Assembly (NCBI GenBank): GCA_016712595.1
Contig: JADJQT010000001.1
Location: 1 to 64,000, forward strand
From: Rhodospirillales bacterium
GTDB lineage: Bacteria > Pseudomonadota > Alphaproteobacteria > Rhodospirillales > Defluviicoccaceae
DNA length: 64,000 nt
Reading direction: 5' to 3'
A program made the position numbers and the translations under genes. Below, piece after piece: positions 34,886 to 44,129 of this stretch. The notes beneath the pieces were generated by a model. It was not told the origin of the DNA and made no database searches. It saw nothing but the letters and a program-made list of their open reading frames with translations. Within the stretch, counting starts at the first letter, position 1; the number at the start of each line of letters is the position of its first letter.

Positions 34886-37174
34886 ATGGGCGTCGTGCGG
34901 GTTGGGGGGAAGGTTCGCGCCGTGGTGGGGGAATTAGCGAAGTTACCTGGCGATACGGCGGCGGAGCGTCGGGATGCCGTAACACAGAACAGCATCCTGC
35001 GCGCATTCACGGAGGTCGCATCGCGCTGCGGCGTTACGATCACCGTCGAACATCTTCGCCGAACTTACGTGTTATCGGCTGGGCACATCGACAATCAGAT
35101 CCTTGTCGCCATGGCGCGCGATGGCGGCCTGGACGCGCGGGCGGTCAAGACAAAATGGTCGGATATGCCGCGCTTGAAGAAGTCTCTGCCGGCGATCCTC
35201 CGGCTCAAGGACGGCACCGCGCTTGTCCTCGAATCTGTGCGCGAGGATCCAACCGTCGGGCGCGTCGTCGTCCTTAGTGATCCGACGACATCGTCAGATG
35301 CCATGGTTGCCTTTGATGAAGGCCACCTCATGGCCGTGTGGGACGGCGATATCATCCTCGTTAAGCGCCGCTTCACGGTCGCGGATCAGGATCGCCCTTT
35401 CGGTCTCGCCTGGCTGATCTGGCAGGCTCTTAGCGAACGTCGCCTGTTCGCGGATATCGCCGCGGCGGCGCTGGTAAGCACGGTGTTCGCCATGGCACCG
35501 CCGTTCATATTCATGATCGTCATGGACAGGGTGCTTACCAATCACTCGATGTCGACGCTGATCGTCATCGGCGTCGTTCTCATCCTGATAGTGGCGTTCG
35601 AAACGGCGCTCGGCCATCTGCGGCGGTTTTTCACTGAAATCGCCACCACCCGGATCGACGGAAGGCTCAATCTCTATATCCTGGAAAAAATGCTCGCGTT
35701 GCCAATGGAATATTTCGAGAAAAATCCAACCGGCATGATTCTGAGCAAGCTCGGCCGGATATGGCAGATTCGCAATTTCCTAACGGGGCAGATGTTCGGA
35801 ACGATTCTCGACCTTGTGCCACTTGTCGGGCTGATTCCTGCACTAGTTATTCTTAACTGGAAGCTGTCACTATTTGTTTTTACATTGACCACCGTTGTTT
35901 TTATAATCGTTCTCGTCTTTGTTCGGCCAATCGGCCGAAAGTATGCCCGGGTCGTTCGGGCCGAACAGGCGAAGGGCGCGCACCTCGTCGAGAGCATCTA
36001 TGGGATGAAGACGATCAAATCCCTCGCTCTCGAGGGCCGGCGGCGGCAGGAGTGGGACAGGCTCGTCGCCCAGTCGATTTCGGCGCGCCACGACTTGGGT
36101 CTTTTGGCCAACTACCCAACGACGATGACCCTACCGTTCGAACGGATGATCTATTCTGGATCCTTACTGCTCGGCGCCTGGCTGATGCTGACCAATCCCG
36201 CTTCGATGGGGGCAGGCGCGATGATCGCATTCGCCATGCTGTCAATGCGTCTGAGCGCGCCGCTGATCCGGCTCGCGCGACTGCAGCAGGACCTCGCCGA
36301 GGTGCGTGGCGCGATTGGCGAAGTCGCCAGTATCATGAACACGCCGCCGGAGCAAAGCCGCGCCGGGACCGGTCTGCGGCTACCGGTCAAGGGCGCGATA
36401 AGCTTTCAAGATGTCCGCTTCCGTTACGCGCCGGCGGCACCGCTGGCGCTCGACGGCGTGAGCTTCGACGTCGCCTGCGGCCAGATGATCGGCATCATGG
36501 GCCGGAGCGGGTCGGGCAAGACGACCGTCACCCGGCTCCTGCAGGGGCTTAATCCGGCCTACGAGGGCATTATCAAGATCGATGGAATGGACCTGCGCGA
36601 GATCGATCTGGCCCACTTGAGGACCAATATCGGCGTGGTTCCACAGGAGAATTTCCTTTTCAGCGGCAGCATTCGCGAGAATATCGCCATCGCGAAGCCT
36701 GGGGCTTCCTTCACCGAAATCGTGCGCGCGGCGCAATTGGCCGGCGCCGAGGAATTCATCGAACGCCTGCCGCGAGGCTATGATACGGGGCTGCAGGAAG
36801 GAGCGACCAATCTCTCCGGAGGCCAGCGCCAGCGCCTTGCCATCGCCCGTGCCCTGCTAATTGACCCGCCTGTCCTCATTCTCGACGAGGCGACGAGCGC
36901 ACTCGACGCCGAAAGCGAGACAATCATCAACGCCAACCTGCAGCGGATCGCGCAGGGTCGGACGATCATCTGCATTTCGCACCGGTTGTCGATGCTTGTG
37001 CCGGCAGACGCGATCATCGTGCTTGAGCGCGGCAAGGTCTACGACATCGGCCGGCACGAGGAACTGCTGCACCGCTGCGATATCTATAAGCACTTATGGT
37101 TTCAGCAAAATCGCCACATTGACCGAGGGGCCGCGCATGTCCCGCTTGCCATCGCTCGCTCGCCGAACGTCTGA
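34886..37174 (+). CDS. Type I secretion ABC transporter (HlyB-like, C39-like domain without catalytic Cys)
   Basis: About 762 residues from ATG 34886; the true start is unclear because no ribosome site precedes it, and GTG near 34922 after GGGGGGAAGG is an alternative. Residues 1-150 are a C39-like domain lacking the protease Cys, as in RTX exporters. The ABC membrane domain (about 160-440) includes MAPPFIFMIVMDRVLTNHS, and the ATPase has Walker A GRSGSGKT (about 538), signature LSGGQRQRLAIARALL and Walker B VLILDEATSALD. It powers export of the RTX protein across both membranes with the adaptor that follows. No TolC-type outer-membrane gene is in the window. Confidence 0.93.
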   Translation: MGVVRVGGKVRAVVGELAKLPGDTAAERRDAVTQNSILRAFTEVASRCGVTITVEHLRRTYVLSAGHIDNQILVAMARDGGLDARAVKTKWSDMPRLKKSLPAILRLKDGTALVLESVREDPTVGRVVVLSDPTTSSDAMVAFDEGHLMAVWDGDIILVKRRFTVADQDRPFGLAWLIWQALSERRLFADIAAAALVSTVFAMAPPFIFMIVMDRVLTNHSMSTLIVIGVVLILIVAFETALGHLRRFFTEIATTRIDGRLNLYILEKMLALPMEYFEKNPTGMILSKLGRIWQIRNFLTGQMFGTILDLVPLVGLIPALVILNWKLSLFVFTLTTVVFIIVLVFVRPIGRKYARVVRAEQAKGAHLVESIYGMKTIKSLALEGRRRQEWDRLVAQSISARHDLGLLANYPTTMTLPFERMIYSGSLLLGAWLMLTNPASMGAGAMIAFAMLSMRLSAPLIRLARLQQDLAEVRGAIGEVASIMNTPPEQSRAGTGLRLPVKGAISFQDVRFRYAPAAPLALDGVSFDVACGQMIGIMGRSGSGKTTVTRLLQGLNPAYEGIIKIDGMDLREIDLAHLRTNIGVVPQENFLFSGSIRENIAIAKPGASFTEIVRAAQLAGAEEFIERLPRGYDTGLQEGATNLSGGQRQRLAIARALLIDPPVLILDEATSALDAESETIINANLQRIAQGRTIICISHRLSMLVPADAIIVLERGKVYDIGRHEELLHRCDIYKHLWFQQNRHIDRGAAHVPLAIARSPNV

Positions 37175-38507
37175 CGCTTCGACCGCGGCGCTGGTTGGCG
37201 CCTTCGAGTCGGACACCCAGGCGGTCTTCCTTCGCACGCGCCCTTATAGCGAGCATGCGATCCTGCACGTCCTTGTTGGCATGATCGTACTCGCCGTCGT
37301 GCTGATGTTTGTCGGCCATCTCGACCGTGTGGTCGATGGCAGCGGGCGCATCGTTCCCAGCCAGGGCGTCCTTTATGTCCAGCCCATCGAGAGGGCCATC
37401 GTCCGCGACATCCGCGTGCGCGTCGGCGACGTCGTGCGACAAGGCCAGATTTTGGGCACGCTCGATCCCACCTTCGCCGGAGCAAACCTCGCCCAGCTCG
37501 AGCAGAAACAGCAAAGCGCCGCAGCGAACCTCGCTCGCCTGGAGGCAGAGCAATCAGGCGAGCCCTACCATCCGACCGCCGGAAACCCGTACGAGATTCT
37601 GCAACAGTCGATCTACCAGCAGCGCCAGGGAGAATACCGCTCGTCGCTCGCCGACTTCGATGCCCGTATCCAGAACGCACAGGCGACGATCAATCGACTC
37701 GAGCACGACGCCAAAACCTATGGGGACCGTCGGCAGATCGCCGCAAACGTCGAGCAGATGAACCTGACCCTCGAACGCCAGGGATGGAACAGCAAGCTCA
37801 AAACCATGGCGGCAACCGATAACCGCATGGAAGTCGACCGCCTGCTGACCCAAGCGACAAACCAGATTGCTGAAAACCAGCACCTGGCCGACGCGCTGAA
37901 GGCGCAGCGGGCGGTCTACATAGACCGCTGGCGCTCGGATACCGGCACGAGCCTCGTCGATGCGCGCAAGGCGCTCGATGAGATCAACGAAGAGATCAAA
38001 AAGGCACAGAAGCTGCGCGATCTTGTCGATCTGACGGCACCCGCCGATGCGATCGTAACCGACATCGGCAAAATCTCCGTCGGCTCAGTCATCGACGGCC
38101 AAGGCGACGGCTCGGGCGATCCTCTATTCACGCTTGCCCGCCTCGATGCGCCGCTCGAAGCGGAGATCGACATCGAACCGCGCGACATCGGTTTCATCCG
38201 CACGGGCGATCCGGTCGAGATCAAGCTCGATGCCTATCGCTTCCTTGAGCACGGAACCGCGAAAGGAGAGGTTCGCGCCATCAGCGAGGGTTCGTTCGCC
38301 AAGGACGACAACAACCAGCCGCGGCCTCCCTATTTTCGCGCCAACGTGACGCTGAAAGACATACATCTTCGTGACGTTCCGGAGACCTTCCGACTGATCC
38401 CCGGCATGACTCTCACCGGCGACATCATCGTCGGCAAGCGCTCGATCATCTCGTATATCATCGAAGGCGCCCTGCGAACCGGATCAGAGGCGATGCGCGA
38501 ACCGTGA
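37137..38507 (+). CDS. HlyD-family membrane fusion protein of the type I secretion system
   Basis: 456 residues from ATG 37137, which has GAGGGG upstream and overlaps the ABC gene end by 38 bases. One inner-membrane segment (ILHVLVGMIVLAVVLMFVGH, about 42-62), then GSGRIVPSQGVLYVQPIERA and the biotinyl-lipoyl-like half motif. A long coiled coil (LEQKQQSAAANLARLEAEQS ... EEIKKAQKLRD) and the beta-barrel part (TPADAIV-like region, RTGDPVEIKLDAYRF) follow, ending with GMTLTGDIIVGKRSIISYI, which is the family signature. It bridges the ABC protein to an outer-membrane channel. Confidence 0.94.
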   Translation: MSRLPSLARRTSDASTAALVGAFESDTQAVFLRTRPYSEHAILHVLVGMIVLAVVLMFVGHLDRVVDGSGRIVPSQGVLYVQPIERAIVRDIRVRVGDVVRQGQILGTLDPTFAGANLAQLEQKQQSAAANLARLEAEQSGEPYHPTAGNPYEILQQSIYQQRQGEYRSSLADFDARIQNAQATINRLEHDAKTYGDRRQIAANVEQMNLTLERQGWNSKLKTMAATDNRMEVDRLLTQATNQIAENQHLADALKAQRAVYIDRWRSDTGTSLVDARKALDEINEEIKKAQKLRDLVDLTAPADAIVTDIGKISVGSVIDGQGDGSGDPLFTLARLDAPLEAEIDIEPRDIGFIRTGDPVEIKLDAYRFLEHGTAKGEVRAISEGSFAKDDNNQPRPPYFRANVTLKDIHLRDVPETFRLIPGMTLTGDIIVGKRSIISYIIEGALRTGSEAMREP

Positions 38508-38547
38508 GCACTATAGCGCTTGATCCTCATCGACAGCGATCCCGCCG

Positions 38548-41100
38548 ATGACTCGTGGTTTCTTCTCCCGCTTCTGGCCGCGACGCGTCTCAACGTTGCA
38601 ACAAGCCGACGCGGCGCTTGAAACGGGTGACCATGCCCGCGCCGCGGAATTCTATCGGTCCTGCGCCGAACACGGCGACATCGAAGCACAAGTCAGACTG
38701 GCAGATCTTTACGAAAGCGGCCGCGGCGTACCTCAAGACTTCCGCCGCGCTGCCGAGTGGTTTCTTTCGGCAGCCGAACTTGGCTCGGTCACGGCGCAGG
38801 CACGCCTCGGGGAAATCTACCTGTGCGGCCGCGGTGTTCCCGCGCGCGTAACGGCCTCCGCCGCGGCGCAGCTCGACGAGACGGCCGGCGGCGACGATGA
38901 CAATGTTCTGCGCCGTCTGTTTCCCGATGGATTATCGATCACCCCCAACTTCACGGAAGCCGCCCGGTGGAACGGAAAGGCCGCCGCTGCGGGAGACGCC
39001 CTGGCACAGGTGCGCCTGGGCTACCAGTTCGCCACCGGAATGGGAGTCGACAGCGATTCCGCCGAGGCCGAACGCCTGTTCCGCGCCGCCGCCGACCAGG
39101 ACTCCGACCTGGGTCAACTGGCTCTCGGCATGCTGTTCGCCGGTGGCTGCGGCGGTGCGCCCAATTTCGTTGCTGCGGCTGCGTGCTTCGAGCGCGCAGC
39201 CGAACGCGGGAGTGCCGCCGCCAAGGCATGTCTTGCAATGCTCCACTTGCGCGGCGACGGGTGTCCCCAGGACGACGGGCGAGCGGCCGGGCTCCTGTCC
39301 GAGGCGGCGCAAGCGGGACATCGCGAGGCGATGTTCCATTTGGCCGAACTCTACCGAACCGGTCGCGGCGTCGAACGTAACCTTTCCCATGCGGAAACCT
39401 GGACGCGCCGCGCGGCGGCGAAGGGATATGTCCGAGCACTCGTCCTGCTCGGTCGGCTGCTGACCGAAGGACGCGACCGCCCGGACTGGGACTCGGCCGC
39501 CATCCTTTACCGGCAAGCGGCCGAACTGGGTGACGCTGACGGCCAGTTCGCCCTGGGCCGGCTTTGTCTTGGCGGTTGGGGCGTCCCCCTCGACCCGGCC
39601 GAAGCGGCGATGTGGCTGACCCGCGCGGCTGAACAGGAGTTGCCGCAAGCATTCGATCTCCTCGGCCGCCTCTACGCTGAAGGCACGGGGGTGCCGCAGG
39701 ACTTCGCGCGAGCCCAAGATTGCTTTCGCGAGGCGGCAGCAGCCGGCAGCGCCCACGCGACCTTTCATCTGGCGCATTTCCTGTCATTGGGCCTCGGCAT
39801 CGAGCGTGACCCCGGGGCGGCGTTCGCCGGCTACACGGCCGCCGCCGAGCAGGGAAGCAGCGATGCCTGCCTGCGTCTCGGCGTGCTCTACGCCACCGGC
39901 GACGGCGTCGAGCAGAACTATGAACTTGCCGCAACGTGGTATCAGCGCGCAGCCGAACGGGGCAACCTCGACGGCAAGTTCAATCTTGCGTTCCTTCACA
40001 TTCGCGGCCTCGGCGTTCCGGCCGATTTAAGCGGCGGGCTGAGACGTCTTGAAGAGGCCGCCGCGGCGGGCAGTCGCAGCGCCTCCTGGGCCTTGTACAA
40101 CCTGCACACCGACGGGGTGTGCGTTCCGGTGGATGCGCGCATCGCCACCGAATGGCTGGAGCGAACCGCCGAAATGGGGAGCGGCGGCGCGGCGTGCCGC
40201 CTCGCCCTGCGTCTCGATTCCGGCGAGCCCGGGCCATCGCCGGCCCGCGTCGTCGACCTGCTGCTTCGGATCGCCGAAGCCGGCGATCCGTTCGCACAGA
40301 GCGCACTCGCGACGTTGTTCTACGACGGAAAGCATGTGCCGCGCGACGAAGCGGCAGCGCTACGCTGGTTTACCCGCGCCGCCGAGGCCGGCAATGCCGC
40401 CGCTCAAGCGTGGCTGGGTGATGTGCTCAGCCAGGGCCACGGCGTTCTTGTCGACCGCGAAGCCGCCGCGGCCTGGTACGAACGAGCGGCGACGCAAGGA
40501 CACCTCGGCGCGCTTTCGGTGCTCACTGAGAAAGCCCGGCGCGGCAAGTCGAGTGCCGAACACCTGCCGCGCTATTTCGCACTTTGGCTGAAGGCGGCAG
40601 AAGCTGGAGATGCGCTGGCACAACGCATTGTTGGCGAATTCTACCTTCGCGGAATCGGAACCGAGCCGAGAGCGGTGGACGCGGCCCGGTGGCTCGACGC
40701 GTCGGCACGACAGGGAAACACCGCGGCCCAGGTTCTGCTCGGCGGGGTGCTCCTCGAGGGCAAGGCAGGCGCAGCCGATCCCACCGCTGCGGTGGCGCTG
40801 TTCCGCCGCGCGGCGTCCCAGAACAGCGTCGACGGCGCGTTCAATCTCGGCGTTTGCTACCGGCTCGGCATCGGCGTTCCAGCAGACGCGCAGGCAGCAT
40901 CCGACTGGTATCGTCGCGCCGCAGAAAACGGGCACAGGTCGGCGCAACTGGCGCTTGCGGACTTGCTCTGCGCCGAGGACCGAAACGAGCAGGAGCGCTA
41001 CGAAGCGGTGCAGTGGTACCGTTCGGCCGGCGCACTCGCGCGCGCCGACGAAATCCTCAGCGGGATTGGCAGGTCAACCGTGCCGATTATGGCGGACTGA
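38548..41100 (+). CDS. Large Sel1-like repeat protein
   Basis: 850 residues built almost wholly of ~36-residue Sel1 (TPR-like) repeats of the form A...LG.LY..G.GV..D...A..W..RAAE.G, roughly twenty copies from residue 15 to 835. No signal peptide, no membrane segment and no catalytic domain were seen. A less regular stretch lies near residues 100-130. Sel1 proteins are scaffolds for protein complexes. It starts 40 bases after the HlyD gene on the same strand, so it is probably in the type I secretion operon and may assist assembly or folding of the RTX substrate; that is inference. Confidence 0.9.
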   Translation: MTRGFFSRFWPRRVSTLQQADAALETGDHARAAEFYRSCAEHGDIEAQVRLADLYESGRGVPQDFRRAAEWFLSAAELGSVTAQARLGEIYLCGRGVPARVTASAAAQLDETAGGDDDNVLRRLFPDGLSITPNFTEAARWNGKAAAAGDALAQVRLGYQFATGMGVDSDSAEAERLFRAAADQDSDLGQLALGMLFAGGCGGAPNFVAAAACFERAAERGSAAAKACLAMLHLRGDGCPQDDGRAAGLLSEAAQAGHREAMFHLAELYRTGRGVERNLSHAETWTRRAAAKGYVRALVLLGRLLTEGRDRPDWDSAAILYRQAAELGDADGQFALGRLCLGGWGVPLDPAEAAMWLTRAAEQELPQAFDLLGRLYAEGTGVPQDFARAQDCFREAAAAGSAHATFHLAHFLSLGLGIERDPGAAFAGYTAAAEQGSSDACLRLGVLYATGDGVEQNYELAATWYQRAAERGNLDGKFNLAFLHIRGLGVPADLSGGLRRLEEAAAAGSRSASWALYNLHTDGVCVPVDARIATEWLERTAEMGSGGAACRLALRLDSGEPGPSPARVVDLLLRIAEAGDPFAQSALATLFYDGKHVPRDEAAALRWFTRAAEAGNAAAQAWLGDVLSQGHGVLVDREAAAAWYERAATQGHLGALSVLTEKARRGKSSAEHLPRYFALWLKAAEAGDALAQRIVGEFYLRGIGTEPRAVDAARWLDASARQGNTAAQVLLGGVLLEGKAGAADPTAAVALFRRAASQNSVDGAFNLGVCYRLGIGVPADAQAASDWYRRAAENGHRSAQLALADLLCAEDRNEQERYEAVQWYRSAGALARADEILSGIGRSTVPIMAD

Positions 41101-41605
41101 ATCAGCCGTAGGCGCCCAGTCCTTCCGTCACCCCATTTCGCGCGCTGAAGCAGATGGCGGCGCGCAACAGTCCCCCCCGCGATCGGATTGGATCAGCCTG
41201 CCCTCGAATCCGCCGACCGGAAGCTGTTCCCGAGACCAGTAAAGCCGATCGACATTTGCGCGATCCCACGCCACGGGCGCGCGCATTCCGGAGATCGGAT
41301 GACGCCAAGCCTCAAAGTTGGCATTAAAAAACTGTCGCCGGCAAGAGAGCGGCGAAGATGTCCGCGCGTTGACATCAAATTTGAATGAGAGCTAAAATCA
41401 ACGCCTAGAGAGGCACAAAGATCGTTTGCAGGTGGGAGGTCGAGTGACGCTGGCCAGTCATTTTCGTCTTACCACGATGTCCCGCCCACAAGATTTTTGC
41501 AGCGTGGTCATGTGGTCCATGCGAGTGCCCCGATAAATAATTGCGAAATTGGGGGCGTTTGAAAAGCCGCGCTCGCTCAAGCGGCCGGCGGGAGGAAGCT
41601 CGATT
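41101..41605. other. Intergenic, long leader of cstA
   Basis: 505 bases. No gene is credible. It contains a good sigma-70 promoter (listed) about 200 bases before cstA, giving a long untranslated leader. No terminator for the Sel1 gene was seen. Confidence 0.5.
41369..41398 (+). promoter_or_regulatory. Sigma-70 promoter for cstA
   Basis: Perfect -35 TTGACA and -10 TAAAAT with an 18-base spacer. The expected transcript start near 41405 leaves a leader of about 200 bases. Confidence 0.65.
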
Positions 41606-43672
41606 ATGGAACGCTTACGCTCGTCTGCAATCTGGATCGGAGTCGTTATTCTTGGCACAGTGTCGCTTGGTTATGTCGCACTGAGCCGAGGAGAGACCAT
41701 CAACGCCGTTTGGCTACTCGTTTCCGCTATTTGTGTGTTTCTTATCGGCTATCGGTTCTACAGCCTGTTCATCGCTTCGCGCGTGCTGGGGCTTGATCCC
41801 AATCGAGTGACACCGGCGGTCAAGTACAACGACGGCCTGGATTACGTTCCCACCAACAAATACATCCTTTACGGGCACCATTTTGCCGCTATCGCTGGCG
41901 CCGGCCCCCTGGTCGGCCCCGTGCTGGCGGCGCAGATGGGATACGTTCCGGGAACGCTATGGATCCTCTCCGGCGTCGTCTTTGCTGGAGCGGTTCAGGA
42001 TTTTATTGTCCTGTTTATTTCCTCGCGCCGCGACGGCCGCTCGCTCGGCGATCTGATCCGCTCAGAGATGGGATCGGTGCCAGGGATCATTGCCCTGTTC
42101 GGCGTGCTGATGATCATGATCATCATCCTTGCCGTTCTGGCACTGGTCGTCGTCAAGGCGCTGGCCGGGAGCCCGTGGGGCACGTTCACCCTCGCCGCGA
42201 CGGTGCCGATCGCCATTTTCATGGGCCTTTACCTGCGTTTCATCCGGCCGGGACGCGTGGCAGAGATGTCGATCATCGGCTTCGTTCTGCTCATGGCCTC
42301 GCTCATATTTGGCGGCACCGTCGCCCAGGACCCGGTCTGGGGTCCGGCCTTCACCTTCTCCGGACCCGACCTCGCGCTGATGCTGATCGGCTACGGCTTC
42401 GTCGCCTCGGTGCTTCCGGTCTGGTTCCTCCTCGCGCCGCGCGACTATCTCTCGACCTTCCTTAAAGTCGGCTTCGTCGTCGCATTGGCGCTGGGCATTC
42501 TTTGGGTTCGCCCCGAACTCAAGATGCTGCCCGTAACCCACTTTATCGACGGCAGCGGACCGGTCTTTTCCGGCGCGCTCTTCCCCTTCCTGTTCATCAC
42601 CATCGCCTGCGGCGCCGTCTCCGGCTTCCACGCGCTGATCTCATCCGGCACGACGCCGAAGATGCTGGAGAACGAGACCCACGCGCGCTTCATCGGCTAC
42701 GGCGGCATGCTGACCGAGTCGTTCGTCGCCATCATGGCGCTGATCTCCGCGTGCATCCTCGATCCGGGTGAATACTTCGCGATGAACAGCCCGGGCGCCC
42801 TCATCGGGACGACCGTCGAGAACGCCTCGCAAGTCATCTCCGAGTGGGGCTTCGTCATCACGCCGGACGTGCTGGCGCAAACGGCGACGAATGTCGGCGA
42901 GACGACGATCTTATCGCGCGCGGGCGGCGCGCCGACGCTCGCCGTCGGCATGGCGCAAATCATGTCCGGCGTGTTCGGCAGCACCGCGACGATGGCGTTC
43001 TGGTACCATTTCGCCATTTTGTTCGAGGCGCTGTTCATCCTGACGGCGATCGACGCCGGCACGCGTGTCGGTCGGTTCATGATCCAAGATCTGATGGGGG
43101 CCTTCTACGCGCCGCTGAAGCAGACGCGCTCATGGGTCTCCAACATCATCGCGACGAGCCTGTGCGTCGGTGCCTGGGGTTACTTCCTCTATCAGGGTGT
43201 CATCGATCCGCTCGGCGGGATCAACACGCTGTGGCCGCTGTTCGGCATCTCCAACCAGATGCTGGCGGCGATCGCGCTGATGCTCGGCACCGTCGTGCTC
43301 TTCAAGATGAAAAAGCAGCGCTATGCCTGGGTGACGATCATGCCGACCATTTGGCTGATGATCTGCACGCTGACAGCGGGGATGGAAAAGCTCTTCCATT
43401 CCGACGTCCGCATCGGCTTCCTCGCGCACGCAGGCAAGTTCGGCGATGCTGTCGCCCGCGGCGAGGTTCTGGCACCCGCCAAGACCATGGAACAGATGCA
43501 GCGCATCGTTTTCAACGACTATGTCAATGCGAGCCTCTGCGCGGTTTTTGTTGCCATCGTCATGGCAATGGCCATTTTCGGAGTCACGGCGGCGTGGCGC
43601 GCCTACGCCAATCCGAATCCGACCGCTCGCGAGACACCAGCGAGCGTGAAAGGAGCGGCCGCACATGCATGA
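41606..43672 (+). CDS. cstA: CstA carbon starvation protein, pyruvate/peptide transporter
   Basis: 688 residues from ATG 41606, with GGGAGGA ten bases upstream. Polytopic membrane protein throughout. Family blocks are clear: DGLDYVPTNKYILYGHHFAA, AGAGPLVGPVLAAQMGYVPG, GAVQDFIVLFISSRRDGRSL, SSGTTPKMLENETHARFIGY, FGISNQMLAAIALMLGTVVL. CstA members import peptides or pyruvate during starvation. The stop lies inside the next gene (ybdD), an overlap of eight bases, the usual cstA-ybdD pairing. Confidence 0.96.
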   Translation: MERLRSSAIWIGVVILGTVSLGYVALSRGETINAVWLLVSAICVFLIGYRFYSLFIASRVLGLDPNRVTPAVKYNDGLDYVPTNKYILYGHHFAAIAGAGPLVGPVLAAQMGYVPGTLWILSGVVFAGAVQDFIVLFISSRRDGRSLGDLIRSEMGSVPGIIALFGVLMIMIIILAVLALVVVKALAGSPWGTFTLAATVPIAIFMGLYLRFIRPGRVAEMSIIGFVLLMASLIFGGTVAQDPVWGPAFTFSGPDLALMLIGYGFVASVLPVWFLLAPRDYLSTFLKVGFVVALALGILWVRPELKMLPVTHFIDGSGPVFSGALFPFLFITIACGAVSGFHALISSGTTPKMLENETHARFIGYGGMLTESFVAIMALISACILDPGEYFAMNSPGALIGTTVENASQVISEWGFVITPDVLAQTATNVGETTILSRAGGAPTLAVGMAQIMSGVFGSTATMAFWYHFAILFEALFILTAIDAGTRVGRFMIQDLMGAFYAPLKQTRSWVSNIIATSLCVGAWGYFLYQGVIDPLGGINTLWPLFGISNQMLAAIALMLGTVVLFKMKKQRYAWVTIMPTIWLMICTLTAGMEKLFHSDVRIGFLAHAGKFGDAVARGEVLAPAKTMEQMQRIVFNDYVNASLCAVFVAIVMAMAIFGVTAAWRAYANPNPTARETPASVKGAAAHA

Positions 43673-43904
43673 TATCATTCCACAGCGCCGCAAGCCCCGG
43701 CAGCCCATCACACAACGCCTGCAACGCCTGTGGAAGGCCGCGGGGCGAACAGCCCATCTGATGATCGGAGTGCCGGATTACGACGTCTACGTCGAGCACT
43801 GCCGGCGGCATCACCCCGATCGTCCGCCGATGGACCGGCAGGCGTTCTTCCGCAATCGTCTTGACGCCCGCTATGGCGGCGCCAACGGCGGACGCTGCTG
43901 CTGA
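43665..43904 (+). CDS. YbdD/YjiX family small protein (DUF466), CstA partner
   Basis: 79 residues. It carries the family core GVPDYDVYVEHCRRHHPDRP, then MDRQAFFRNRLDARYGG with the Cys-rich end GRCC. YbdD/YjiX proteins are needed with CstA or BtsT-type transporters for pyruvate uptake. Overlaps the cstA end, so coupled translation is likely. Confidence 0.93.
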   Translation: MHDIIPQRRKPRQPITQRLQRLWKAAGRTAHLMIGVPDYDVYVEHCRRHHPDRPPMDRQAFFRNRLDARYGGANGGRCC

Positions 43905-43925
43905 AGACGCACCCCTGACAATGAC

Positions 43926-43952
43926 GGCGGCCAGAACTACAATCTGGCCGCC
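43926..43952 (+). terminator. Hairpin after cstA-ybdD, possible terminator
   Basis: Perfect 10-bp stem (GGCGGCCAGA with TCTGGCCGCC), 7-base loop, 22 bases past the ybdD stop. No T run follows, so termination is uncertain. Confidence 0.45.
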
Positions 43953-44129
43953 GCTCTGGCGTAATAGGGACGGATCGCTCGCGCGAACGCCTGCTGACAG
44001 CAACTAATGCCCCCTCTATGATCCCGCTTCGCGCCGGGCGGAGGCCATGACCATCCGGCAGCGAGGACTCGCACCGGTTCTTCGGATGTGAGTCTCAATC
44101 AGACGCTCGAAGGCAAGGGACCAAGCGCA

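Noticed and set aside
43905..44129. Possible cobalamin riboswitch upstream of cbiX
   Set aside because: No B12 box or the conserved GGTG, CCCGC and ACTGT elements could be found in the available ~225 bases.
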